DNA from: an uncultured Clostridia bacterium
Lineage (GTDB): Bacteria > Bacillota > Clostridia > TANB77 > CAG-508
Length of the DNA stretch: 64,000 nt
Assembly: GCA_949948835.1 (NCBI GenBank)
Contig: CATLHF010000002.1
Coordinates: 62,001-126,000 of the forward strand
Reading direction: 5' to 3'
The position numbers were made by a program, and so were the translations under genes. Below, in pieces: positions 29,395-38,744 of the stretch. The notes below the pieces were generated by a model that was not told the DNA's origin, did not search any database, and saw nothing but the letters and a program-made list of their open reading frames with translations. Numbering within the stretch: position 1 is the first letter of the stretch; each line of letters begins with the position of its first letter.

Positions 29395-30597
29395 ATGTTA
29401 GCTGAAAAAATCATATTTAATATACTTGCTTTTTCCTTATTTGTATTGATGTTTTTTAAAATGATTAAACGAAATGATTCCAATTATGTGGTGGTTCTTT
29501 GTATGCAAGCAGTTGGAATTGCGATTAATTTTATTGAAATTATTTTCCGTTTACAGTTTGGTGCATTTATGAGAATCATCATGTACTTACTATCTGTAAT
29601 CATTCCAATGGCAATTATTTATATAGAATATAAGAATATTAATTTTTCAGAATTAGTATATGTAACGTTAAGTAAAATTGCATTACTTTTTGGGGATACT
29701 AAAGATGCCAAAAACTTTTTAATTAAATTAGTAACCAAATATCCAGAAAGCTATTTAGGACACAAAATGCTTGCTAAGATTTACGAAAAAGAAGGTGGCA
29801 TGAGAAAAGCAATTGATGAATATGTACAAGTTATCGATATTCATAAAAAAGATTATGAAGCTTATTATCGAATTTCGTATTTATTAAATGAATTAGGAAA
29901 AAAAGAAGAAGCATCACAAATGCTAGAAACATTATTACGTAAAAAACCAGAAATGCTAGAAGCTACACAATTATTAGGGGATATTTATTGTGAGCAAGAA
30001 AGATACAAGGAAGCGGCAAATATTTATAATGATGCATTAAAATATAATCCAGCAAGCTATGAATTATATTATAACATGGGAATGGTATATACCATGTTAA
30101 ATGATTTTCAGAATGCAAAAATATGTTACGAAAAAGCAGCAGCTATTAATACGCTTTTATATCATTCTTACTACAATTTAGCACAAATTAATTTTATTTA
30201 TAATGATTTAGAAGAAGCAGAAAAGTACTTCATGAAAAGCATTGAATCATCCGAATTAGAACCAAAAGCATATTATAATTTAGCAAAAATTTATATGATT
30301 CGTGGAGATAAAGAAAATGCCATTAAATATTTAAATGTAGCAATTGAAGTAGACCCGTACATGTATAAAAAAGCAGAAGTAGAGCCAATCTTTATCCCAA
30401 TAAAAGCCTATATGAATTTTCCTAATTTAGAAGAAGCAGAGCCAAGAAAAGAAACGTTAACAAAAAAAGAACAAAAAACACTAAAACATTTAGAGAAAAC
30501 TACAAAATTAGTAGGAACTCTAAGTCATAATGAACAAAAAGTAGAACGACAATATATTGAAAAAGATAGAAGTGAACAAAGAGAAAGAGAAGAATAA
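29395..30597 (+). CDS. membrane-anchored TPR protein
   Basis: Protein of 400 aa. Three membrane helices (about residues 5-25, 30-50, 55-75) precede about eight TPR-like repeats (about 100-340), such as YYNLAQINFIYNDLEEAEKYF. The last 50 residues are charged and unstructured. TPR arrays hold protein partners; which ones is unknown. AAGGGGA precedes ATG 29395. It lies before dpaA, which may hint at a sporulation role. Confidence 0.75.
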   Translation: MLAEKIIFNILAFSLFVLMFFKMIKRNDSNYVVVLCMQAVGIAINFIEIIFRLQFGAFMRIIMYLLSVIIPMAIIYIEYKNINFSELVYVTLSKIALLFGDTKDAKNFLIKLVTKYPESYLGHKMLAKIYEKEGGMRKAIDEYVQVIDIHKKDYEAYYRISYLLNELGKKEEASQMLETLLRKKPEMLEATQLLGDIYCEQERYKEAANIYNDALKYNPASYELYYNMGMVYTMLNDFQNAKICYEKAAAINTLLYHSYYNLAQINFIYNDLEEAEKYFMKSIESSELEPKAYYNLAKIYMIRGDKENAIKYLNVAIEVDPYMYKKAEVEPIFIPIKAYMNFPNLEEAEPRKETLTKKEQKTLKHLEKTTKLVGTLSHNEQKVERQYIEKDRSEQREREE

Positions 30598-30652
30598 TTG
30601 TTAAAACGAAGAATACAATGTAAAGATTTAAGTAAGAAAGGAATGTGATTTC

Positions 30653-31519
30653 ATGATAAAAAAGATAGCGGTGATTGGTGGAGATTTAAGAATTGTTAAA
30701 TTAGTAGCTATGCTACAAAAAGAGGGGTATGAAATAAAAACATATGCCTTTGAAAAAGCAACTGAAATTCAAGATACCAAAACAAGTTCTATTCAAGAAT
30801 GTGTAGAAGGAGCAGATGTTGTATTAGGACCACTTCCATTATCAAGTAATGGACAGTTTGTAAATACACCATTTAGTTCTGAAAAAATTCAAGTAGAAGA
30901 CTTAATCAGTCAAATTGATGGAAAAACATTTATAGCAGGTTCAATAAAACAAGAAGTATATCAGATGGCAGAAGATAAAGATATTACAATTTTAGATATG
31001 GTAAAAAGAGAAGAACTTGCTGTATTAAATGCAATTTCAACGGCAGAAGGTGCTATCCAAATTGCGATTAATGAAACACCAAGAAATTTACATGGAAACA
31101 ATGTATTAGTATTAGGATTTGGAAGAATAGGAAAAGTATTATCTAAAATGCTAGATGGAATTGGAGCGCATGTCGCATGTGAGGCAAGAAAAACAACAGA
31201 TTTAGCATGGATTAAAGCATATGGATATGAGCCAATCAATTTAATTGATTTAAAAGAAAATTTAAATCGATTTGATATTATTATTAATACAATTCCATAT
31301 ATTGTTTTAAACAAGGAAATGTTACAAGAAGTAAAAAAAGATGCTTTAATTATTGATTTAGCATCAAACCCAGGAGGAGTGGATAAACAAGCCGTTAAAG
31401 AGTTAGAAATAAAATTTAATTGGGCATTATCACTTCCAGGAAAAGTATCACCAGTTACTTCAGCAGAATTTATGAAAGAAACATTACTAAATATGTTAAA
31501 AGAAATTGATAATAATTAG
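30653..31519 (+). CDS. dpaA: dipicolinate synthase subunit A
   Basis: Protein of 288 aa with an N-terminal domain (IAVIGGDLRIVKLVAMLQ) and a NAD-binding fold VLVLGFGRIGKVLSKML (about residues 149-165), both typical of DpaA/SpoVFA. It forms dipicolinic acid for the spore core. The partner gene dpaB, normally next, is not here: uppP follows. GAAAGGAAT precedes ATG 30653. Clear sign of sporulation. Confidence 0.92.
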   Translation: MIKKIAVIGGDLRIVKLVAMLQKEGYEIKTYAFEKATEIQDTKTSSIQECVEGADVVLGPLPLSSNGQFVNTPFSSEKIQVEDLISQIDGKTFIAGSIKQEVYQMAEDKDITILDMVKREELAVLNAISTAEGAIQIAINETPRNLHGNNVLVLGFGRIGKVLSKMLDGIGAHVACEARKTTDLAWIKAYGYEPINLIDLKENLNRFDIIINTIPYIVLNKEMLQEVKKDALIIDLASNPGGVDKQAVKELEIKFNWALSLPGKVSPVTSAEFMKETLLNMLKEIDNN

Positions 31520-31543
31520 GAAAAAAGAAAAGAGGTAAGAATT

Positions 31544-32341
31544 ATGACAATATTTCAAGCAATTATTTTAGGAATTGTACAGGGATTAACAGAACTGTTA
31601 CCAATCTCAAGTTCTGCACATTTAAACATTATCCCATGGATATTAAATTGGCAAATGCCAGAAAGCTTTGATGTAGCTTTACATTTAGGAACGCTACTTG
31701 CAATCACACTATTTTTCTTTAAAGATTGGATTGCCTTATTGAAAGGTGGATATAACCAAGTTGTTAATAAGAAGAAATCGACAGAAGGAAAATTATTTTG
31801 GTATATTGTGATTGTAACAATACCAACAGGAATTGTAAGTTTAGTATTAGATAAAGCATCTGATATGATATGTGAAACATTTGGAATTGAAATGATATTA
31901 ATAGCACTAGCACTTATTGTTTTAGGTATTATTTTATATATAGTAGATAAAAAATCAAAATCAGAAGTAAGCTTAGAGAATATGACATTTAAACAATCAT
32001 TTTTGATAGGATTATCACAAGCAATTGCAGCAGCATTTCCTGGTACTTCAAGATCAGGTATTACGATGACAGTTGCAAGAGCACTAAAGCTAGATAGAGA
32101 GAGTGCAGCAAAATATTCCTTTTTATTATCAACACCAATTATATTAGCTGCAGTATTAGTAAGTATAAAAGATTTTGAATTTACATTTGCTTTTCTTATG
32201 GGAGTTTTAGCAAGTTTTCTATCTGGAATATTAGTAATTAAATTCTTATTAGATTATCTAAAAAAAGGAAGCTTCAAAGGATTTGCTATTTACCGTGTGA
32301 TTATTGGTATTGCAATTATTGTGTTAACATTTATTATGTAA
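31544..32341 (+). CDS. uppP: undecaprenyl-diphosphatase
   Basis: Protein of 265 aa with eight helices. GIVQGLTELLPISSSAHL (about residues 9-26) and FPGTSRSGITMTVAR (about 166-180) are the catalytic BacA/UppP motifs. It recycles the C55 lipid carrier for wall synthesis and gives bacitracin resistance. AGAGGT precedes ATG 31544. Followed by a strong terminator. Confidence 0.96.
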   Translation: MTIFQAIILGIVQGLTELLPISSSAHLNIIPWILNWQMPESFDVALHLGTLLAITLFFFKDWIALLKGGYNQVVNKKKSTEGKLFWYIVIVTIPTGIVSLVLDKASDMICETFGIEMILIALALIVLGIILYIVDKKSKSEVSLENMTFKQSFLIGLSQAIAAAFPGTSRSGITMTVARALKLDRESAAKYSFLLSTPIILAAVLVSIKDFEFTFAFLMGVLASFLSGILVIKFLLDYLKKGSFKGFAIYRVIIGIAIIVLTFIM

Positions 32342-32344
32342 TAA

Positions 32345-32374
32345 CAAAAAAAGACGTACTTAGGTACGTCTTTT
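32345..32374 (+). terminator. rho-independent terminator
   Basis: AAAAGACGTACT and AGGTACGTCTTTT arms after uppP. Confidence 0.9.
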
Positions 32375-32515
32375 ACAACACTAACGTTTATTTTATCAAA
32401 AGAATTAAAAACATGCAACATTTAAAATAATTAGAATAATATAGAAAGAGATATGTAAAATAAAGATAAAAGGATTAGAATGATTTTAAATAACAAAAAC
32501 AACAAAAATAAATAG

Positions 32516-32545
32516 TTGAAAATGATTTTAAAGATATGTTAAGAT
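32516..32545 (+). promoter_or_regulatory. promoter for 6S RNA
   Basis: TTGAAA (32516-32521), 18-base spacer, TAAGAT (32540-32545). Confidence 0.5.
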
Positions 32546-32576
32546 AAGAATGTAAAAAGAATAAGTTAATAATTTT

Positions 32577-32762
32577 CCCTGCATAGTACGACAAACAAGA
32601 TATTTTAGAACCTACAAGTTTCGGAAATGGGAGCCCATCTCTAAATATGGCGTGTATGCTTGCATTTATGTAAGAAACCCAGGAATATTTAGGTAAGCAC
32701 CCACCTGTGTGAGTACAGGTCCGTAAAATCTCTTGAGAATGACGGCTAAGGCGGGGTTTTTG
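32577..32762 (+). ncRNA. ssrS: 6S RNA
   Basis: The ends CCCTGC and GCGGGG pair to close a long rod, followed by a T-run. Inside are AACCTACAAG, GGGAGCCCAT, GGCGTGTATGCTTGC, CACCCACCTG and a stable TGAGTACAGGT hairpin, the layout of Firmicutes 6S RNAs with a central bubble that mimics an open promoter. About 186 nt. It would bind RNA polymerase in stationary phase. Confidence 0.75.
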
Positions 32763-32826
32763 TTGTATAAAAACAAAGAAAAATTGTCAAAAAGATATAA
32801 TTTTTGGGATAGATATCATATAATAA

Positions 32827-33147
32827 GAAAAAGAAGATGAAGAACTATACAATCAAAAATATTTTGTTGGAGATATTGTTTCTGTTAGTAAATATGAAGA
32901 TGGAAGTGAAGGAAATAATTATTTATTTGTTATAATTGAAAAAGATAATTTGGCAGTGCGGATAGATTATCTTGGGATGATTATCTCTTCACAAATACAC
33001 AAAGCAAAATATAAAACAAATGAAATTGTATTAAAAAATCAGAAAAATCATTTAAAATCAGATAGTATTGTTAAACTGGACTACATATATCAGCTTTCTA
33101 ATGCACAAATTAAATTTAAAATTGGAACAGTAGAAAAGGAAAAATAG
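32827..33147 (+). pseudogene. 5'-truncated PemK/MazF-like toxin gene
   Basis: The frame from 32827 to 33147 (about 106 codons) has no usual start before TTG 32950. It reads ...VGDIVSVSKYEDGSEGNNYLFVIIEKD...KIGTVEKEK, which recalls the SH3-like fold and the closing KIGTV of PemK/MazF-type proteins. No antitoxin gene is next to it. CGG is used once in frame (AVRIDY) as sense. I take it as the remains of a transferred gene, though a non-AUG start cannot be ruled out. Confidence 0.45.
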
Positions 33148-33178
33148 AAGAATATAAAGAAAAATACATGATGTTATA

Positions 33179-33217
33179 AAAAACAAACAAGCGCCCTCAG
33201 GCGTTTGCTTGTTTTTA
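33179..33217. terminator. terminator
   Basis: AAACAAACAAGCG and CGTTTGCTTGTTT arms followed by TT. Lies after the toxin remnant; the reverse small gene ends nearby. Confidence 0.85.
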
Positions 33218-33250
33218 CCGACTATAATGGCTGTCGGATACGGAGATGGT

Positions 33251-33418
33251 TTATGCTAAAGAATAGATAAGAGAAAGATTGGGATAACCGCCAACAATCA
33301 GCCCTGCATTTGTGAGCTGTGATTTAGTCTCCTCACTCAAATCTCCAGAAAGAACAGATATAGCATAATCTATACCATTCTTGCTTATCATTCTTTTTAA
33401 AGCATTTACGTCGTACAT
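33251..33418 (-). CDS. small hypothetical protein
   Basis: Protein of 55 aa, ATG 33418 after GGAGGT. Begins MYDVNALKRMISKNGIDYAI; the middle is acidic (SGDLSEE) and the end GGYPNLSLIYSLA. No family recognised. Codons such as CTC, CTG and AGC are foreign to native genes here. No CGG codon. Confidence 0.55.
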   Translation of the reverse strand: MYDVNALKRMISKNGIDYAISVLSGDLSEETKSQLTNAGLIVGGYPNLSLIYSLA

Positions 33419-33599
33419 AGTTGCATTTACCTCCTTGGTATATTATAATAAATATATTATACCACAATTTACATAAAAAGTAAAGAAAGTCTACTGAAAA
33501 TGGAAATAAATGTAAACAATCAGTACTGCTTATGTTTTCTAAAACAATTATATTAAAAAGCTTGAATATTTTTACAAACTATGCTAATATAATATACAT

Positions 33600-33877
33600 A
33601 GTAAAACTGATAAAAAAGCAAAGTAAGTTAGATTGGTTTTGGAAACAGAGAATTTAGGTATTAGCTGAGAGCCTAAATCCATAAAATATAACTGAAATTT
33701 CACTTTTTTAGTTCTAATTTGAAATACTAGTAGGATTAGACGTTGGTAACGTTATAACTGTAATGAGAATTAATTAATAGCTTATATATTATGCATTATT
33801 AACTATTAATTATAAAAATTAGGTGGTACCACGGATCCATTTCGTCCTATTAAAGTAGGAAGAAGTGGATTTTTTGA
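33600..33877 (+). promoter_or_regulatory. T-box leader (Phe, UUC specifier)
   Basis: AGGTGGTACCACG (33821-33833) is the T-box sequence. ATCCATTTCGTCCTA and TAGGA...GTGGAT form the competing terminator (33834-33870) followed by TTTTTT. A stem I GAGAATTT...AAATCC region lies at 33650-33690. TTC at 33699-33701, followed by A, fits the specifier for phenylalanine. Uncharged tRNA-Phe would let transcription go on into the nucleotidase gene and pheST. Confidence 0.9.
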
Positions 33878-33895
33878 TTGTAAAGGAGGAGTGTT

Positions 33896-34471
33896 ATGCG
33901 AATAGGAATAGATGTTGATAATACAATAACAGATACATTAGTAGTAATGAAACAATATTGTAAAAAGTATAACGACGAAGTTGTAAAAAGAAATTTGCCA
34001 ATGAATAAAAAGGGATTTGCAGCAAGTAATTTGTATGATTGGACAGACGAAGAAAGGCAGGATTTTTTTGATAATATTCTTCCAGAAGTATTTTCTAGAG
34101 TTGAACCAAAGAAAAATGCACAAGAAATTATACAGAAGTTAAAACAAGAAAATAATGAAATTTATATTATTACAGCAAGAACAAAGGTTAAAGAACCTTA
34201 TAAATTGACAAAGGAAATGTTAGAAAAATATGGTATTAATTATGATGAATTGATTATTCAAAAAGATAAAAAACAATGCTGTATCGATAATAATATTGAT
34301 ATATTACTAGATGATGAACCACAAAATATTAATTCAGTGTCTGAAATTATACCAGTAATTGCCTTTGAAGCCACACATAATGAAGAATGTAATGGAAATA
34401 ACATTGTAAAAGTAAAAACTTGGAATGAAGCTTATGAAGTTATTAAACAAATAGAAAAAGGAGGAAAATAG
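33896..34471 (+). CDS. HAD-type 5'-nucleotidase (NT5C-like), first gene of the Phe T-box unit
   Basis: Protein of 191 aa. GIDVDNTITDT (residues 4-14) is the HAD catalytic motif; IITARTKVKEPYKLT and DILLDDEPQNIN are later motifs. It shares its layout with the gene at 28706. AAAGGAGGAG precedes ATG 33896, right after the T-box terminator, and pheS begins three bases after its stop. A nucleotidase controlled by tRNA-Phe charging is not the usual arrangement. Confidence 0.85.
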   Translation: MRIGIDVDNTITDTLVVMKQYCKKYNDEVVKRNLPMNKKGFAASNLYDWTDEERQDFFDNILPEVFSRVEPKKNAQEIIQKLKQENNEIYIITARTKVKEPYKLTKEMLEKYGINYDELIIQKDKKQCCIDNNIDILLDDEPQNINSVSEIIPVIAFEATHNEECNGNNIVKVKTWNEAYEVIKQIEKGGK

Positions 34472-34474
34472 TTT

Positions 34475-35512
34475 ATGAAAGAACAAATTGAACAAATTAA
34501 AGTTTTAGCAAAAGAAGAAATTACAAACTCAGGAGATTTACAATCTTTAGATGCAGCACGTGTAAAATACTTAGGAAAGAAAGGTGAATTAACTGCTGTC
34601 CTAAGAGGAATGGGAGCACTTACTCCCGAAGAAAGACCAGTAATAGGAGAACTTGTAAATAAAGTAAGAGATGAATTGGAATCTCTTATTAAAGAAAAAG
34701 AAGAAAAATTAGAAGAAGAAAAATTAAATCAAAAATTAGAAAGTGAAAAAATTGATATTACACTTCCATCTTCAAAAGTAAAAAGAGGAAGTAAACACCC
34801 AGTTAATCGTATTATAGAAGAACTAGAAGACTTATTTGTTTCTATGGGATATGATGTAGTAGATGGACCAGAACTTGAAACAGATGAATACTGTTTTGAA
34901 AGATTAAACCTTCCAAAAGGACACCCAGCAAGAGACATGCAAGATACCTTCTACATTACAACAGAATATTTATTAAGAACACAAACATCATCAGTACAAG
35001 CAAGAACCATGATGGCCAATAAAGAAAAGACACCAATTCGTGTCATTTGCCCAGGAAAAACATACCGTAGAGATGATGATGCAACACATTCTCACCAATT
35101 TGGTCAAATTGAAGGATTAGTAATTGATGAAGGAATTAGCCTTGCACATTTAAAAGGGACATTAGAAGTATTTGTAAAACATATGTTAGGAGAAGATTCT
35201 AAATTACGTTTTAGACCAAGTTATTTCCCATTTACAGAACCATCTTATGAAGTAGATGTAAGCTGTTTTAAATGTGGAGGAAAAGGATGTAACCTTTGTA
35301 AACAAACAGGTTGGATTGAAATTTTAGGTTCTGGAATGGTACATCCAAACGTATTGAAAATGAATGGTTATGACCCAGAGAAATATTCAGGATTTGCATT
35401 TGGAACAGGATTAGACCGTTTAGCAATGTTCAAATATGGAATTACAGATATTCGTTTACTTTATGCAAATGATACAAGATTTTTAAATCAATTCGATAAA
35501 ATGGATAAATAG
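34475..35512 (+). CDS. pheS: phenylalanyl-tRNA synthetase alpha subunit
   Basis: Protein of 345 aa. N-terminal coiled coil, then the class II motifs: [39 protein letters not shown] and [15 protein letters not shown]. It charges tRNA-Phe together with PheT. GGAGG precedes ATG 34475. Confidence 0.98.
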   Translation: MKEQIEQIKVLAKEEITNSGDLQSLDAARVKYLGKKGELTAVLRGMGALTPEERPVIGELVNKVRDELESLIKEKEEKLEEEKLNQKLESEKIDITLPSSKVKRGSKHPVNRIIEELEDLFVSMGYDVVDGPELETDEYCFERLNLPKGHPARDMQDTFYITTEYLLRTQTSSVQARTMMANKEKTPIRVICPGKTYRRDDDATHSHQFGQIEGLVIDEGISLAHLKGTLEVFVKHMLGEDSKLRFRPSYFPFTEPSYEVDVSCFKCGGKGCNLCKQTGWIEILGSGMVHPNVLKMNGYDPEKYSGFAFGTGLDRLAMFKYGITDIRLLYANDTRFLNQFDKMDK

Positions 35513-35552
35513 GATTAAGCGAATATAATTATAATGAAAGGAAGAAAAATAA

Positions 35553-37928
35553 ATGAAATTAAGTACCAATTTTGTAAAAGACTATGTTGATATAGATGTA
35601 GATGTAAAAACACTTGCAGAAGAGATGACAGGTGTTGGAAATGAATATGATTCAGCAGAGAAGATGATAAATGCTACAAAACTAGTAGTAGGAGAAGTTC
35701 TAGAATGTGAAATGCATCCAGATTCTGACCACTTACATGTATGTAAAGTAGATATTGGAACAGAAGTGTTAGATATTGTATGTGGAGCACCAAATGTAAG
35801 AAAAGGACTAAAAGTAATAGTAGCTCAAGTTGGAGCAGAACTACCAGGAGATTTTAAAATAAAAAAAGGAATGATAAGAGGACAGGAATCAAATGGAATG
35901 CTATGCTCTATGCAAGAATTAGGCCTTGAAAATAAATTCTTAACAGATGCAGATAAAAATGGAATACATGAATTACCAGAAGATGCAAAAGTAGGAGAAG
36001 ATCCAATTAAATTATTAGGCTTAGATGATGAAGTAATCGATTTTGAATTAACAGCAAACCGTGGTGATTTACTAAGTATTTTAGGAATGGCCTATGAAAT
36101 AGGAGCAATTTATGATAAAGAAGTAAAACCAATTGATGTCTCATATAACGAAAATAATGAAGATATAAATGACACCTTTAAACTAAACATTGCAACAGAC
36201 AATTGTAGTATCTTCTTATCGAAAAAAGTAAAAAATGTAACTATAAAAGAAAGCCCAGCTTTTATTAAAAATAGACTTATGGCATCTGGTATTAGACCAA
36301 TTAATAATGTAGTCGATATTAGTAACTATGTTATGCTTGAAACTGGTCAACCATTGCACTTCTATGATGCAGATTCTTTAAAAGGAATGTTAGAAGTAAG
36401 AATGGCAAAACAAGATGAAAAATTAACAACTTTAGATGGCATCGAAAGAGAATTATCAAGTGACGATATTGTTATTTCAGATGGAACAAGAGCAATAGGC
36501 CTTGCAGGAGTTATGGGTGGACTAGATACCGAAATTGAAGATACAACAAAAAACATCATAATAGAAGCGGCAATTTTTGATGCTATAAAGGTAAGATATA
36601 CATCTAAAAAAATACTAAGAAGTGAAGCAAGTACTCGTTTTGAAAAAGGATTAGACCCAAATAGAACCTATATGGCCATAGAACGTGCATGCCATATGCT
36701 AGAAAAATATGCAGATGCAGAAATTGTGGGTGGAATGGCAGTATATGATACAACAAATAAAGAAGATAAAAAAATAGATATTACCTTTAAAAAAATCACA
36801 GATATTTTAGGATTAGACATACCAAACGAAAGTATATTAGATGCTTTTAGAAAATTAGGATTTACATATGTTGTAAACAATGAGACAATTACAGTATCTG
36901 TTCCAACAAGGAGAATAGACATTGCGATACCAGAAGATTTAATAGAAGAAGTAGGACGTATTTATGGTGTTGATAATATAGAAGGTAAATTACCAGTTAT
37001 GCCATTAAAAACAGGAAGTTATGATAAAACAACAAGACAAATAAGAAATAAAATGATAGACTTGGGCTTAAATGAAACGTTATCATATATTCTAGTAAAT
37101 GATAAAGAAGCAAAACAATTTATGAAAGATGATAAAGTAGAAACATTAAAGCTACTAGATCCACTAACAGAAGAAAGAAGTACACTAAGAGCAAGTATGA
37201 TGCCATCACTATATAAAATTTATGAATATAACATAGCAAGAAATGTAAAAGATATATCTATTTTTGAAATTGGAAAAAGCTTTTATAAAAAAGACGAAGT
37301 TTATGGAGAAGAAAGAAAACTTGCAACTTTACTTTCAGGAGAATATTACCTTGGAATTGACAATTCTAAAAAAGTAGATTTCTACATCATAAAAGGAATT
37401 GTAGAAGAATTATTAGATTATTTAGGATATGCAGGAAGATATAGTTTTGTTCTTCCAAAAGAATTACCAGAAGAATTTCATCCGGGTCAAACAGCAGATA
37501 TTAATTTAAATGGAGAAATAATTGGTATTGTAGGAAAAGTACATCCTAAAAAAGCAGAAAATAATGATGTGTTTGTATTTGAAATAAACTTAGATAAATT
37601 ATTCAACAAAAAAACTGGAAAAATGAAATACAAAGAAATATCAAAATATCCAGCAGTAAAAAAAGACTTGGCAATGGTAGTAGAAAATGATATAACAAAC
37701 GATACAATCCAAAAACAAATTAAAAAATCTGCCGGTTCATTATTAACAGATATGAAAGTATTTGATATATACACAGGTTCTAATATAGAAGCGGGTAAAA
37801 AGAGTATGGCATATTCACTATCTTTTGGTGCAAATGATAGAACTTTAACAGATGAAGAAATAAACAAAGTATTAGAAAAAATAATCGTAGAATTAGAAAA
37901 GAATTTAGGTGCAGAGTTAAGGAAATAA
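35553..37928 (+). CDS. pheT: phenylalanyl-tRNA synthetase beta subunit
   Basis: Protein of 791 aa, normal length. The N-terminal tRNA-binding domain has HPDSDHLHVCKVD (about residues 57-69) and PNVRKGLKV; the B3/B4 editing region follows (ASGIRPINNVVDISNYVMLETGQPLH); the C-terminal domain closes with KKSMAYSLSFGANDRTLTDEE. GAAAGGAAG precedes ATG 35553. No CGG in nearly 800 codons. Confidence 0.98.
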   Translation: MKLSTNFVKDYVDIDVDVKTLAEEMTGVGNEYDSAEKMINATKLVVGEVLECEMHPDSDHLHVCKVDIGTEVLDIVCGAPNVRKGLKVIVAQVGAELPGDFKIKKGMIRGQESNGMLCSMQELGLENKFLTDADKNGIHELPEDAKVGEDPIKLLGLDDEVIDFELTANRGDLLSILGMAYEIGAIYDKEVKPIDVSYNENNEDINDTFKLNIATDNCSIFLSKKVKNVTIKESPAFIKNRLMASGIRPINNVVDISNYVMLETGQPLHFYDADSLKGMLEVRMAKQDEKLTTLDGIERELSSDDIVISDGTRAIGLAGVMGGLDTEIEDTTKNIIIEAAIFDAIKVRYTSKKILRSEASTRFEKGLDPNRTYMAIERACHMLEKYADAEIVGGMAVYDTTNKEDKKIDITFKKITDILGLDIPNESILDAFRKLGFTYVVNNETITVSVPTRRIDIAIPEDLIEEVGRIYGVDNIEGKLPVMPLKTGSYDKTTRQIRNKMIDLGLNETLSYILVNDKEAKQFMKDDKVETLKLLDPLTEERSTLRASMMPSLYKIYEYNIARNVKDISIFEIGKSFYKKDEVYGEERKLATLLSGEYYLGIDNSKKVDFYIIKGIVEELLDYLGYAGRYSFVLPKELPEEFHPGQTADINLNGEIIGIVGKVHPKKAENNDVFVFEINLDKLFNKKTGKMKYKEISKYPAVKKDLAMVVENDITNDTIQKQIKKSAGSLLTDMKVFDIYTGSNIEAGKKSMAYSLSFGANDRTLTDEEINKVLEKIIVELEKNLGAELRK

Positions 37929-37959
37929 TTTTATACAAGTATTGATTTTGCAAATAAAA

Positions 37960-38149
37960 TAAAGTATAATGAATATACTAATATTGATAAATTAATTTAT
38001 CAAATAAATTAGGTTAACACAAACCTTTGATTAAATTCATAAATTGGTGTGAAAGCATTAAGTTAGATATGAGCCTTTAGGAGTAAATCCTATAAACGAG
38101 TTTTCAGAAAAAATATGGGGGATACTAAATAAAGTATCTCCCGTTTTTG
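37960..38149 (+). promoter_or_regulatory. unassigned structured leader RNA with terminator
   Basis: Promoter-like AAGTATAAT at 37964-37971. Next come pairable segments AGGTT...AACCT (38012-38032) and AGGA...TCCT (38080-38092), then a strong terminator GGGGGATACT/AGTATCTCCC with TTTTT at 38117-38149. The layout is that of a riboswitch or T-box, but no known family motif is visible. The only thing behind it is a five-codon frame. Confidence 0.45.
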
Positions 38150-38167
38150 TATTGGAGGAAAAATATA

Positions 38168-38185
38168 TGGAATATAAAAAGTAAA
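38168..38185 (+). other. five-codon frame after the orphan leader
   Basis: GGAGGAAAAATAT leads to ATG-GAA-TAT-AAA-AAG-TAA. A terminator follows at 38197-38236. Probably the remains of a deleted gene, or a minimal leader peptide. Confidence 0.3.
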
Positions 38186-38196
38186 TAAAAGCAAAA

Positions 38197-38236
38197 AAAG
38201 GAAGTGTTTGTACAAAACAAAAACTTCCTTTTTTTT
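38197..38236 (+). terminator. terminator
   Basis: AAAGGAAGTGTTT and AAACTTCCTTT arms with eight T. Confidence 0.8.
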
Positions 38237-38291
38237 ATAATATATGATAGAATAACAAAGAATAAAAATATGATGAAAGGGAATCTAAATC

Positions 38292-38744
38292 ATGGAAATA
38301 GAGATTAGTAACAATAATGAAAATTATCAATATATTAGTAGAGGGCTACATATATACAATAATGAACATGGAAATACTGAGTATTTTAAAAATAGAGATG
38401 AAAAACCAAAAGAAAAAGAAGTGTTTGGATGCTATGCATTTGAAGATGGAGAACTTGTAGGAGGAATGGTTGTGTATGAAGAACTACAATGGCTACATAT
38501 ACAAAAAACATTTATCAGCGATAAACATAGAGGGAAAAATATAGGAAGTGCTATTTTTAAAAGATTGGAAGAATATGTAAGACAAAGGAATTTAGTTGGA
38601 ATAAAAGTAGAAACACTTGATTTTCAAGCAAAAGGCTTTTATGAAAAAGTAGGATGTAAATTATTATATGAATTAAAAGACTGTCCAAGAGGAAATATAG
38701 AATATGGATTTGTAAAATACATAGGGGGAGAAAAAAATGGATAG
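38292..38744 (+). CDS. GNAT family acetyltransferase
   Basis: Protein of 150 aa. The acetyl-CoA loop is DKHRGKNIGSAIFKRLEEYVRQ (about residues 77-98), the QxxGxG/A-like GNAT motif A; FYEKVGCKLLYEL is motif B. AAGGG precedes ATG 38292. Its end overlaps the murI start by eight bases, so the two are translationally linked. The substrate is unknown. Confidence 0.85.
   Translation: MEIEISNNNENYQYISRGLHIYNNEHGNTEYFKNRDEKPKEKEVFGCYAFEDGELVGGMVVYEELQWLHIQKTFISDKHRGKNIGSAIFKRLEEYVRQRNLVGIKVETLDFQAKGFYEKVGCKLLYELKDCPRGNIEYGFVKYIGGEKNG

Noticed and set aside
33600..33877. A second riboswitch class in the pheST leader
   Set aside because: The AGGTGGTACCACG core, terminator pairing and UUC specifier explain the region fully as a T-box.
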